A stretch of DNA of 34,524 nt from Nocardioides sp. Root140 (lineage in GTDB: Bacteria; Actinomycetota; Actinomycetes; Propionibacteriales; Nocardioidaceae): the NCBI RefSeq assembly GCF_001426745.1, contig NZ_LMFI01000008.1:1-34524 (forward strand). The letters are read 5' to 3'. Position 1 is the stretch's first letter, and the number at the start of each line of letters is the position of its first letter. The position numbers and the translations under genes are program-made. The notes beneath the pieces are model-generated. The model was given only the letters and a program-made list of their open reading frames with translations, made no database searches and had not been told where the DNA came from. Shown here piece after piece: positions 8,555 to 16,142 of this stretch.

Positions 8555-9157
8555 CTAGAAGCCGGTACGCAGGTAGTCGAAGGTGATGTCGAGGAAGGAG
8601 GTGTAGTCCATCGCGCCCGGCGAAGCGTCGCGGTCACCGTCAAGTCGCACGTCGAGGGTGCCCTCCAGGGCGGCCGTGACGGCGCCGTACACGGCTCCGA
8701 AGAGCAATGGCACGTAGATGCCGGGGTAACGGTCCCCAGCCAACGATCCCAACAACTCCTGGGCAGACTGGCGCATCCGTTGCTGGACACCCAGAACGTA
8801 AGGCTCGAGCGTCGGGTACTGCCGAGCCATCGCCAGCAACTCCCGCATCGACACCAGCGTGTCGGCCGTAAACTGCTCCCGCATCACCGCGAGGAGAGCG
8901 TCGGGCAACGGGAGGTCCGCCGGTAGGCCTGACAAGATCGCACCGACATCGTCAATGCGGCTGAAGGCCACCGAGGCGACCGCCTCCTCCTTGCAGGAGA
9001 AATGGTTCGCAAACGTGCGACGGGAGTACCCAGCCCGCTCGACCACGTCTGCGGTGACGAAACCGAACAGACCCCGCTCACGGGTCAGCTCGAACGCCGC
9101 TTGGGCCAGGGCATGAGCCGTCGCCTCGCGTTTCACATCCCGCAATCCACGCTCCAT
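8555..9157 (-). CDS. TetR-family regulator of the MmpL exporter
   Basis: A 200-residue TetR protein. The N-terminal HTH is GFVTADVVERAGYSRRTFAN (about residues 30-49), followed by HFSCKEE and a helical ligand-binding domain with LEPYVLGVQQRMRQ. The start is taken as ATG at 9157 (MERGLRDVKREA). No ribosome-binding site precedes it, but a promoter-like CATACT ends 6 nt upstream, suggesting a leaderless mRNA. The gene runs into mmpL with a 37-bp gap. A paired 13-bp repeat upstream is a likely operator. Frames extending further upstream enter the regulatory repeats and are not credible protein. Confidence 0.88.
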   Translation of the reverse strand: MERGLRDVKREATAHALAQAAFELTRERGLFGFVTADVVERAGYSRRTFANHFSCKEEAVASVAFSRIDDVGAILSGLPADLPLPDALLAVMREQFTADTLVSMRELLAMARQYPTLEPYVLGVQQRMRQSAQELLGSLAGDRYPGIYVPLLFGAVYGAVTAALEGTLDVRLDGDRDASPGAMDYTSFLDITFDYLRTGF

Positions 9158-9207
9158 GTACCCAGTATGGGGGTCGCTGCCCAATGAGCAACATTGCCCA
9201 ATGAGCA
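9158..9207 (-). promoter_or_regulatory. Promoter and operator of tetR-mmpL
   Basis: On the - strand, CATACT (-10) lies 6 nt before the ATG and TTGCTC (-35) lies 16 bp further upstream. TGCCCAATGAGCA occurs twice in direct orientation at 9178-9190 and 9195-9207, with a 17-bp period. Between them CAATG-N5-CATTG (9183-9197) and ATTG-CC-CAAT form overlapping palindromes. The repeats cover the -35 box, so binding of the TetR protein there would block its own promoter. The motifs are seen directly; the binding is an inference. Confidence 0.55.
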
Positions 9208-9228
9208 GGGCGATATCCACGCAACCGC

Positions 9229-9336
9229 CGTGCGGAACCAATCGACGACTGGCGCTGAGCAGTTCGCTGACGCGGTGCTGGCTCTGCTGGCGGTCGCTCG
9301 CCGGACGAGGGGTCGACTGCAGCCGTCGTCGAACAC
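9229..9336 (+). pseudogene. marR fragment, third copy of the 2301/13979 type
   Basis: The stretch is nearly identical in DNA to the 5' part of the marR at 13979-14458, including GAEQFADAVLALLAVARRTR and GRLQP. It stops matching at about 9336, where the DNA changes into an IS256-family transposase remnant on the other strand. The HTH and wing are lost, so it cannot bind DNA. It lies divergent to tetR-mmpL, in the same position that the complete copy at 13979 holds relative to another efflux operon. Confidence 0.8.
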
Positions 9337-9339
9337 GTC

Positions 9340-9439
9340 GAACTTGAGCCAGAACTTCGCACCCTCGCCGGCCCAGATCCCGAGGATGTCGCGCTCCCGG
9401 CAGCGGTGACCCCGTTGACGACGTAGAACGGCGCTTTAG
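9340..9439 (-). pseudogene. IS256-family transposase, 3' piece split off by IS1380
   Basis: Read on the - strand from the left TTTAG, the sequence continues the IS256 transposase interrupted at 11110: KAPFYVVNGVT, then after a one-base loss in the C-run at 9396-9398 (+ strand), ERDILGIWAGEGAKFWL. This is the mutator-type signature near the middle of IS256 transposases. The rest of the C-terminal half is missing; the DNA joins the marR fragment at about 9336-9350. Joining this piece to 11115-11490 across one copy of TTTAG restores GQVTKAPFYVVNG without a gap. Confidence 0.82.
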
Positions 9440-11109
9440 CCTCGATCCACCGATGAGCTGGGGTTGAGCGTCCGCGGTCGCTGACGAGGGGTTCTCGGGT
9501 GCGTGGGCGTGGCTGTTGGTCTGGCCTCGCTGCCAGGTCGTTCCAGGTTGGTCGTCGTGCCGTGTCGGCTGGGGTGGTCAGGTCGTCGATGCCGGTGGTG
9601 GTCCGCAGACCCGGGTGAAGAGCTCGGTCCAGGCGGTCTCCCAGGGCCACGCGGTTGGGAGGTGAAGGGTCACTCTTCGCGCGGAGGATGCCACTCGGGC
9701 GGGCACGGCGATGAGTTTGCGGCGGATGGTCGCGGTGGTGGCCTTGGCGAGTCCCGGGCCGGTGATGGTCGCGGCGGCTCGGGTCAGGTTGAACGCCATC
9801 ACGGCCAGCACGAGCCAGGCTGCGTTCGCGGTGAACTTGCCCTGAGGGCAGGTGAGCCAGCGCGGAGTTCTTCAGGTCGGCGTGGACCTGTTCGATGATC
9901 GCGTGGCCACGGTGGGTCTTGTCCGCGGCCACCGTGTCGGCCACGACCGGGGCGGTGGTGGTGAAAAAGGCGTGGAAGCGCCAGGTGTCGAACAGGGTGT
10001 CCTGGCCGTCCTTGCTGCCCGGGTTGAGGTCCGGGATCCGGCGCACCACCAGCCGTCCTGGCACGTGGTTGGTCTTCTTCTGCGCAGCGAACGCGGTGAA
10101 GGGAATCTCGGTGACCTCGGCGCGGGAGATCCAGGTCTTGGTCTGCTCGTCGAACACGGCGTCGGTGTACTCGATCGGGGTCCAGGCGTCCTGGGCGATC
10201 GTGGTGATCGCGGCCTTGATGCGGTTGTCCAGGCGGACAGTGACCGAGACGTCTGCGCCGGCCTTGAGCGCGGCTGCGATGCTCGGGTGTCCGTAGAACG
10301 CGGAGTCCGCGCGCACCAGCGGTCGCAGGCTGGAGGCACCTGTGAGCTGGTGGGTGGTCTTCAACGCGTCGGCGACCAAACGCTTCGCACCCCGTGGTGA
10401 ACCGCACGATCCCTTGCGGAGCCGTTGGGCCACGATCAGCGGCGCGGTGTCCTTGGTGGACACGGTGGCGAGTAGCGCGTTGAGGCCGCGGACCCCGGAG
10501 TAGCCGTAGCCTGAGCCCTGCTTGGCGTGGCCGTGGACCTCGAAGATGGTGTCGTCGATGTCGACCATCACCCGCTGGGTCGACTCCTGGCCCGCAGTGA
10601 TCATCGGTGCCTGGTCGGCCAGCCGGGTCAGGAACCGGGAGGCGACAGCGTCGAGCTGGCGGACGTGGCCGAACGTGAACGACCGCAAGAACGATCCCAG
10701 CGTCGAGGGCGCGTAGGCGCTGGTGAAGACCCGGCCCATCCCGCCATGACGAAGAAGCGCCATGTCGTCGATGGAGTCCGCGCCTGCGACCATCCCAGCG
10801 ACCAGGGAGGCGACCTTCAGACCGGAGTTGGCGCCCTTGTACGTTGGCACCGACAAGTGCTGCTGAGCGAGCTCGTGGAGCCCGGCGGACCGGGCCAGCG
10901 CGAGGACCGGGACCAGCCCGGCCGACGACACGAGATTCGGATCATCGAACACCGCCGACGTGGCACGGGGCGTGTGGCAGAGTTGCATCTACGAGATGCC
11001 CTTCGTGGTGGTGGAAATCGGTCCCTAGACAAGACAGATTTTCCCAGCACGTAAGGGCATTCTCACTTCACGACGCGCTCACCCGACCAACCTCATCGGT
11101 GGATCGAGG
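9440..11109 (-). mobile_element. IS1380-family element, 1670 bp, with complete ends
   Basis: The perfect 18-bp terminal inverted repeats are CCTCGATCCACCGATGAG (9440-9457) and CTCATCGGTGGATCGAGG (11092-11109). They are flanked by the 5-bp direct repeat TTTAG at 9435-9439 and 11110-11114, a target-site duplication. Size and gene content fit IS1380 elements, which are about 1.65-1.7 kb with one transposase. The element is inserted in an IS256-family transposase, whose two pieces can be rejoined exactly across the duplication. Because the ends and duplication are intact, the insertion looks recent. Confidence 0.93.
9578..10988 (-). pseudogene. IS1380-family transposase with a frameshift
   Basis: The N-terminal three quarters (10988 down to about 9845) read as a DDE_Tnp_1/IS1380 transposase: FDDPNLVSSAGLVPVL at the start, VMVDIDDTIFEVHGHAKQGS with catalytic Asp residues, and LVRADSAFYG. 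At 9840-9842 (CCC on +) one extra base shifts the frame. The true C-terminus continues in another frame as KFTANAAWLVLAVMAFNLTR and ends at 9578 with CGPPPASTT. Without the extra base it would be a normal transposase of about 470 residues. Either a real inactivating insertion or a homopolymer reading error; IS1380 elements are not known to use programmed frameshifting. Confidence 0.88.
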
Positions 11110-11114
11110 TTTAG

Positions 11115-11490
11115 TGACCTGGCCGTCGCGCACCTCGACCATGATCGCGTCGATAAAGATCACCGGGTAGACGGCGGATTCCTGTGGTCGGTGCTGCCAC
11201 TCGACAATCTCCGCGGTCACCTTCTCGGTGATCCGGCCGATCGTGTCCTTGCTGATGCTCGCGCCGTAGACATCGGCGATGTGTGCGGCGACCTCACCGG
11301 TGGTCAGGCCACGCGCGGTCAGCGACAACACGATCTGGTCGACTCTATCGAGGCGGCGTTGCCGCTTCTTCACGATCCGTGGATCGAAGGTGCCCTCGCG
11401 GTCGCGTGGGACGTCGACCTCGACCGGTTCGACGTCTGTCAGCACCGTTTGGGTCTGGTTCCGTTCCTGGAGTTGCCGCAGTTACGGCCC
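11115..11490 (-). pseudogene. IS256-family transposase, 5' piece
   Basis: Mutator-type transposase sequence: VEVDVPRDREGTFDPRIVKK, LTARGLTTGEVAAHIADVYG, and PVIFIDAIMVEVRDGQVT with the first catalytic Asp. A clean frame starts at the GTG at 11445. Upstream, in another frame, NSRNGTRPK continues the family pattern, so one base has been lost in the TTT run at 11448-11450. The start of the gene is missing beyond about 11500. The 3' side ends at the IS1380 insertion (11110-11114); the continuation lies at 9340-9439. Confidence 0.85.
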
Positions 11491-11580
11491 GTGGCCGCCG
11501 CCGAGGGGCGCAGGAGGCGGGGCTGGCTCGGCGAACCGGCGCCCGGACTGAGTCTCCCGCGGCCGATCGCGACCCGTCGG

Positions 11581-13326
11581 TCAGGGCCGGATCGACTCCC
11601 CGAAGTCGTCGGCCGTGAGTTCGCGGGCGGTTGTGCCGGGACGAAGATGGACCACGGGGCACCGCGCGCTGGCGATCAGTGCGTGTGTCAGGCTTCCCTC
11701 CGCGAATTGCACAGCAGCTCCGTGGGGGGAGTTGCCGATCGCTACCGTTCGCGCGTCGACGTTGTTGGCGTGTCGGGCGAGGACCCGCCCAGCAGCGGCG
11801 TGGTCGCCAACGCTGTGCAGCAGCAGCCCGCTCGCGGTGCTTCCGTGTTGGGTGAGCCAGTCGATGTGGCGACGCAGGGCTTGCCGCTCCCAGCCCCAGT
11901 CCGCCGCGTCGATGGCGAACTCCTCGACGATGGTGGTCTCGTGAACGTGAACGAGTTCGATTGGACTCCCCGTCATTCGGGCCAATTCGGCCGCGGCCGC
12001 GACGAGGTCACGGGCGTCCTCGGCCGCGGCGATCGCGATGACGACTGGCCGGTGTTGCCTACCGGGCGTCGCATCGAGGCGGACCAGGGTCGGCTCGACA
12101 GGCTCCTCGGTTGAGGTGATCGGTTCTCCGGCGGACTGCCCCGACTCGGCGGCGGCGAGCAGCTGGTGGCCGGTGGCCAGCACGATAATGGCGAGGGCGA
12201 TCGCCCCGGCACCGACGAAGAACGGCACGCTGAGGTCGTAGTGGTCGGCCAGCTTGCCCGCTGCGTAGGGCGCGAGTCCGCCGCCGATGAACCGGACGAA
12301 CCCGTAGGCCGAGGACGCGACCGGTCGCTCGACGGGCGAGACGAGCATGACCGCCTGGGTGGTGAGCGTGTTGTTGATGCCGATGAAAGCGCCGCTGACC
12401 ACGACGGCGGTGATCACCACTGACGGCGTGTCCACCCCGACCGCGATCACGGCGAGCACAACGGACAGTGCGGCGAGGTTTGCATACAGCACCGGGGCGG
12501 TGCCGAAGCGGCCCTGCATACGCGGTGCGACGAACACACTGAAGATGGCCACCAGCAGGCCCCAGCCGAAGAACACCAGACCGAGCCGGTGCGCGTTGAG
12601 CTCCATCGGGTAGGGCGCGTACCCGAGCATGGTGAAGAAGCCCCAGTTGTACAGCAGCGCAGCCAATCCCATGGTGAGCAGCCCGCGATGGCGCAGCGCG
12701 CGCAGTGGCGCGCTGAACGGGGTCGGCCGTGCGGGCTTCGGCTGCGACGGGACGAACAGCATGGTGGCCACCAGGGCGATGCCCATCAGGACGGCGACCC
12801 CGAAGAATGGTCCCCGCCAACTGATGCTGCCGAGCTCGCCGCCCAACAGTGGTCCCACGGCGATACCGAGCCCGAGGGCGGCCTCGTAGAGGATGATGGC
12901 CCCCGCGAAGCCGCCGGTGGCCGACGAGACGATCACGGCCAGGCTGGTGGCGATGAACAGGGCGTTGCCCAGCCCCCAGCCGGCGCGGAAACCGACGATG
13001 CCGTTGATGGTTCCCGACGTTCCGGCCAGGGCGGAGAACACCACGATGATCATCAGGCCGAGCACCAGCGTGCGCTTCGCACCGATCCGGCTGGAGATCG
13101 GACCGACCACTAGCATGGCCACCGCGGTCACGATCAGGTAGCTGGTGAACAGCAGCGACACCTGGCTCGGTGTCGCGCGCAGGTCGTGCGCCAGCGCGGG
13201 CAGGATGGGGTCGACCAGACCGATTCCCATGAATGAGATGACGCAGGCGAAGGCGACCGCCCACACCGCCCGGGGCTGGCGGAACGGGCTCGCGAGGGGT
13301 TCGTGCGGTGCGTGTGGGGCTGTCAT
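11581..13326 (-). CDS. MFS transporter fused to a UspA-like domain
   Basis: A 581-residue protein. Residues 1-410 are a 12-TM MFS drug-efflux domain, beginning with WAVAFACVISFMGIGLVDPI and containing GPISSRIGAKRTLVLG (motif A) and EAALGLGIAVGPLLGG (motif C). From about residue 424 to the end there is a universal-stress-protein fold: RPVVIAIAAAEDARDLVAAA at its start and the phosphate-loop-like IGNSPHGAAVQFAEGSLTHA near its end. The Usp domain would face the cytoplasm and may sense ATP or energy state; that is inference. The ATG overlaps the upstream marR stop in ATGA. The Usp fusion distinguishes it from the other pumps in the window. Confidence 0.92.
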   Translation of the reverse strand: MTAPHAPHEPLASPFRQPRAVWAVAFACVISFMGIGLVDPILPALAHDLRATPSQVSLLFTSYLIVTAVAMLVVGPISSRIGAKRTLVLGLMIIVVFSALAGTSGTINGIVGFRAGWGLGNALFIATSLAVIVSSATGGFAGAIILYEAALGLGIAVGPLLGGELGSISWRGPFFGVAVLMGIALVATMLFVPSQPKPARPTPFSAPLRALRHRGLLTMGLAALLYNWGFFTMLGYAPYPMELNAHRLGLVFFGWGLLVAIFSVFVAPRMQGRFGTAPVLYANLAALSVVLAVIAVGVDTPSVVITAVVVSGAFIGINNTLTTQAVMLVSPVERPVASSAYGFVRFIGGGLAPYAAGKLADHYDLSVPFFVGAGAIALAIIVLATGHQLLAAAESGQSAGEPITSTEEPVEPTLVRLDATPGRQHRPVVIAIAAAEDARDLVAAAAELARMTGSPIELVHVHETTIVEEFAIDAADWGWERQALRRHIDWLTQHGSTASGLLLHSVGDHAAAGRVLARHANNVDARTVAIGNSPHGAAVQFAEGSLTHALIASARCPVVHLRPGTTARELTADDFGESIRP

Positions 13327-13805
13327 CTGACTCCTCCGGGACGCGGACGGTCAGCCCGTCCGGAAACAGCTGGGACGTTGGCGAGGTCGGCCAGCCGCGC
13401 GAATGCCGGCAGCGCCCGGCTGATCGCTGCCTGCTCGTCGAGATCAAGCTCGTTGAGCAGGGCCTCCAGCGCCGCTGCTCGTTCTAGTCGCCGCTCGGCC
13501 ACCAAATTCCGGCCCGCGCCGGTGACCGTGACGATCACCACCCGGCCGTCCTCCGGGGAGGGAGCGCGTTGAACCAGATCCTCGCGCTCGAGCCGGGAGA
13601 CGAGCTGAGTCATGCTGGGCTGCGAGACCCCTTCGCTGGCGGCAAGGTCGGTCAGACGCTGGGGTCCGTCTAGGTCCAGTCGCGTCAGCACGCTAGCCGC
13701 CGTGAGCCCGAGGCCACCGGTCGTGGCGAGTCGCCGCATCACACGCGAGAGCTGCTCGAGAACCGCCGCCACCGTTTCTGCACGCTTAGCCGCGGGAAAC
13801 AACAT
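13323..13805 (-). CDS. MarR-family regulator of the MFS-UspA pump
   Basis: A 160-residue MarR protein. The recognition helix is in TDLAASEGVSQPSMTQLVSR, and the wing contains RAPSPEDGRVVIVTVTGAG with the conserved Asp and Arg. Two starts are possible, ATG at 13823 or 13805. I prefer 13805 because TATAGT lies exactly 6 nt upstream, as expected for a leaderless transcript, and because it places the palindrome outside the coding sequence. The stop overlaps the MFS start by 4 nt. It probably represses its own operon through the palindrome at 13804-13816. Confidence 0.87.
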   Translation of the reverse strand: MLFPAAKRAETVAAVLEQLSRVMRRLATTGGLGLTAASVLTRLDLDGPQRLTDLAASEGVSQPSMTQLVSRLEREDLVQRAPSPEDGRVVIVTVTGAGRNLVAERRLERAAALEALLNELDLDEQAAISRALPAFARLADLANVPAVSGRADRPRPGGVR

Positions 13806-13817
13806 AGTGAAACTATA
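13804..13817 (-). promoter_or_regulatory. Promoter/operator of marR-MFS-UspA
   Basis: ATAGT-GAA-ACTAT (13804-13816) is a perfect 5-3-5 inverted repeat. It overlaps the -10-like TATAGT (13812-13817 on the - strand) and the proposed transcription and translation start at 13805. No convincing -35 was found. MarR proteins commonly bind such short palindromes over their own promoter; binding here is inferred. Confidence 0.5.
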
Positions 13818-13978
13818 TACCATCCTTATGCAAGAACGCTGGCAACCAGACCGGCGCGTGCCCTTGCTCGAAGCCGCAGTCCGCTGGGTTGGGCCGGTAG
13901 CGTGACGTCAGGGCGGACTGTCGTTCAGTGTCGGCACCGGTCCGGTCCGCGTGTTGTTCTCGACGTAGGGGAGTGCGC

Positions 13979-14458
13979 ATGGGTGGTGAAGGGGTGGGGG
14001 CTGACGCCGTGCGGAGCCAATTGACGGCTGGCGCTGCTGAGCAGTTCGCTGACGCGGTGCTGGCTCTGCTGGCGGTCGCCCGCCGGACGAGGGGTCGACT
14101 GCAGCCGCTCTTCGACGACGTCACCGTGCCTCAGTTGGTCCTTCTCGATGCTGTGCAGGCCTGCGGTGGCGAGGGCATCGCCGCCATCTCGGCGTACACG
14201 TTGCTGAGCCAACCGACGGTGACCCAGCAGGCGGCCGGGCTGGAAGCAGCCGGGCTGCTGAGTCGCGTCCCGGCCGACGACGATCGACGCCGGCGCGTCC
14301 TGAGGCTGACGGAGCGTGGGGAGCAGCTCCTTGCGGCCAAGCGCGCCCTCGTTGCCAACCGGTTGTCAGCGGCCTGGAGATCCCTGACCGTCGAGGAGCA
14401 ATCGATAGCGGTCCCCATGCTTCGCCACCTCACCGTTCTCGTGTCTGAACTTGCCTGA
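13979..14458 (+). CDS. MarR-family regulator, copy 2
   Basis: A 159-residue MarR protein, paralogue of the gene at 2301. The HTH is LLSQPTVTQQAAGLEAAGLL, the wing RVPADDDRRRRVLRLTERGE. ATG at 13979 follows the ribosome-binding-like GGGGAG. It is transcribed away from the marR-MFS-UspA operon and is followed by the same small membrane protein type as copy 1. The DNA of its first 40 codons is nearly identical to the fragment at 9229-9336, showing recent duplication or shared origin. Probable role: local control of efflux or of the downstream membrane protein. Ligand unknown. Confidence 0.87.
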   Translation: MGGEGVGADAVRSQLTAGAAEQFADAVLALLAVARRTRGRLQPLFDDVTVPQLVLLDAVQACGGEGIAAISAYTLLSQPTVTQQAAGLEAAGLLSRVPADDDRRRRVLRLTERGEQLLAAKRALVANRLSAAWRSLTVEEQSIAVPMLRHLTVLVSELA

Positions 14459-14469
14459 GGCCAGACGAT

Positions 14470-14490
14470 TACCCTTTCCTTCCTATGTAA
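14470..14490 (+). promoter_or_regulatory. Conserved box, second copy
   Basis: The sequence beginning TACCCTTTCC and ending TCCTATGTAA matches 2774-2794 at 19 of 21 positions, and lies at the same place: after marR and 89 nt before the small membrane protein start. It is a candidate promoter (TATGTA as -10) or operator for the regulator just upstream. Confidence 0.45.
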
Positions 14491-14578
14491 CTCGGCGCAG
14501 TGTCAGCCCCACGTCTTCGCTCCGCACTTCGGCCGCCGCCGGACCCACCGTCTTGCCCGGCCAGTTGGGAGGTGGGCT

Positions 14579-14728
14579 GTGCGCTTTGCGGACCTCAACG
14601 GGCTCGGATGGCACTACCTGGCAGGGGCCTTCTTCGACGTGGTCCGCTACCTCATGTGGTGGCTCGTCGGTGGCCTCGTTGCCTGTGGAAGCTGCTGGTA
14701 TGTCAGCGCCAACGTGTACGAGAACTGA
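14579..14728 (+). CDS. Small membrane protein, shortened paralogue
   Basis: A 49-residue protein with one hydrophobic span, homologous without gaps to the N-terminal half of the protein at 2881. Both share RYLMWW/RYFLWW and the identical GGLVACGSCW. GTG at 14579 follows GGGAGG at 14567-14572. At 14726-14728 the frame meets TGA where the paralogue has TGG (Trp), and the homologous sequence continues directly afterwards from a GTG at 14729. So it is either a nonsense-mutated gene or a two-part version in which the soluble half is translated by re-initiation at TGA-GTG. Confidence 0.65.
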   Translation: MRFADLNGLGWHYLAGAFFDVVRYLMWWLVGGLVACGSCWYVSANVYEN

Positions 14729-15145
14729 GTGCGCGAAACGCCGGCTCCCAGCGTCCGGATGGCGGCTGAGCTGCGGCTACGACGAGACGTACGTCGGGAC
14801 TGCCGCGCGCTCGAGGAGTACCTCGCCAGGCAGGAGGCTCACGGGACTCGAACGGAAGGCCGGCCCCAGACCGATCGGCTCAGCCTCAACGGCGGATCGG
14901 CAACTCCCACCCGCTCTCGCGAAGGACTCACTGGCGCCGACGCGCTGACGAATAGGCCCCACCAGAAGTTCTCCAACAGAATGCCCGAGAACAGGATCCC
15001 CACCATGGCGCCTGCTCCGGAGACGCCCTGCCCCGATCGCGACGGCCTGCGGTCGCGGGTCGTCGGGGAAGGCGTCGACCAGGACCGAGAGAGTCGCCGG
15101 CATCACCGCGGCGGCGCCCGATACCGGCCAGGCCTCGCAGCGTGA
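14729..15145 (+). pseudogene. Continuation of the small membrane protein after TGA
   Basis: Starting at GTG 14729 in the same frame, the sequence reads RETPAPSVRMAAELRLRRDV and then LEEYLARQE, matching DTPAPRIRLFAELRLRREV and MEDFLA of the paralogue at 2881. Homology fades after about 14830. The remaining frame to 15145 runs antisense to a decayed MFS gene and is probably not real protein. It could be a separate short protein of about 35-50 residues or a dead tail. Confidence 0.45.
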
Positions 15146-15414
15146 TTGTGGGGTGCGCGGCTGCTCCACCAGCCCGGACGCCAGCGATGCGACAGCGAAC
15201 AAGACGAGGCCGGCAACCAGGAACTGTCGACGTCCCCACCGGTCGGCTGCGATCCCGACCGGTAGCAGCAAGGCCGCCAAGACCAGGGCGAGACGTTCAA
15301 CACCCACGTCAACTCGGTCTGCGTGGCCGCGGTGCTCTCGGCGATGTCCGGTAGCGCGAGCGAGAGGGAGGACGCGGCACCGATCACCAGAGCGAGGTCC
15401 ACACACATCGTCAC
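14940..15414 (-). pseudogene. Decayed MFS transporter, N-terminal part
   Basis: Pieces in three frames of the - strand add up to the first half of a DHA2-type MFS protein: CVDLALVIGAASSLSLALPD then TQTELTWVLNV (15414 to about 15290), then LALVLAALLLPVGIAADRWG with motif A (GIAADRWGRR), then RGLAGIG and GAAAVMPATLSVLVDAFPDD. Several indels break it, and the rest of the gene is absent. It is the transporter neighbour of the second marR/small-protein pair, in opposite orientation. Confidence 0.8.
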
Positions 15415-15623
15415 AACAGGCGGTCAGACCACCGCGTCCGGCCCGGCGGAGAACCGGCGCAGAAGTAGTCACTGACATCCGCAAATACGGGGCGTCGGTC
15501 TCGGGGACAGCAACGCGAGGGCTCGGGTGCAGCGTCGGGCCAGGACGCGAGGCGCCCTTCTGCGATGCCGTTCGGAGCCGGTAACGATTCGGATTGGTCA
15601 GCGGAATCCGTCGAGCGGGATCC

Positions 15624-16142
15624 TCACTGACCGGATCCTTGGCCGAACGATCCCGTCGGCTCGCCCTGCAGGAAATGTCCCACGTCCACCTTCAGGAAGA
15701 GCGCGGTAGAGCAGACGACCCGCCTCGAGGTGGCAACCTCCGACATCGTGGCCTCCACGAACAGCTTGCGGCCCTCCGTGCGCGTGATGTTGGCACGCAA
15801 CTCGTACTCAACCCCGAGGAGGACCGGGGCCAGATAGTCGAGAACAAGGTTGCGCGTGACTGCCGGCCCGTCAGTGAGGTAGAGCAGGAATCCGTAGAAG
15901 TCGTCCACCACCGCCGCCACGGCACCGCCGTGAGCGATGCCGGGTGCGCCGACGTGGCGTTCGTCGAAGGTGTGGCGCGCAACAACGCCGTCACCCTCGC
16001 GATGAACCCGGAGATGGTGACCGTGCGGATTGTTCTCCCCGCATCCCAGGCACGCGGCGTGGTGAGCCGGCAACCGAGAACCGTCCGGATGGGTGCGGAA
16101 CTTCGCAGCCCACGTCGAGATCAGATCCTCGAGACTGGTCAC
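15624..16142 (-). CDS. PaaI/THEM4-like hotdog thioesterase
   Basis: A 172-residue hotdog-fold acyl-CoA thioesterase. It contains the N-terminal CLGCGENNPHG, typical of the THEM4-like group, and the catalytic-helix segment GAPGIAHGGAVAAVVDDFYG with the conserved HGG, followed by a strand-rich C-terminal half. Such enzymes hydrolyse acyl-CoA to free acid and CoA in the cytosol. The ATG overlaps the stop of the upstream tetR in ATGA (16139-16142), so the pair is an operon and the regulator probably controls thioesterase expression. Substrate not predictable; CoA-ester metabolism fits the neighbouring catabolic genes. Confidence 0.87.
   Translation of the reverse strand: MTSLEDLISTWAAKFRTHPDGSRLPAHHAACLGCGENNPHGHHLRVHREGDGVVARHTFDERHVGAPGIAHGGAVAAVVDDFYGFLLYLTDGPAVTRNLVLDYLAPVLLGVEYELRANITRTEGRKLFVEATMSEVATSRRVVCSTALFLKVDVGHFLQGEPTGSFGQGSGQ

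Noticed and set aside
9201..9409. Complete short gene from the marR fragment
   Set aside because: After about 9336 the frame runs antisense through IS256 DNA, so the protein would be a meaningless fusion.
9078..9577. Extension of the IS1380 transposase frame through 9440 to 9078
   Set aside because: After the frameshift at 9840 this frame is out of register; it leaves the element at 9440 and has no family similarity.
11191..12114. 307-codon + strand frame over IS256 and the MFS-UspA gene
   Set aside because: Antisense shadow; both - strand genes have clear family motifs.
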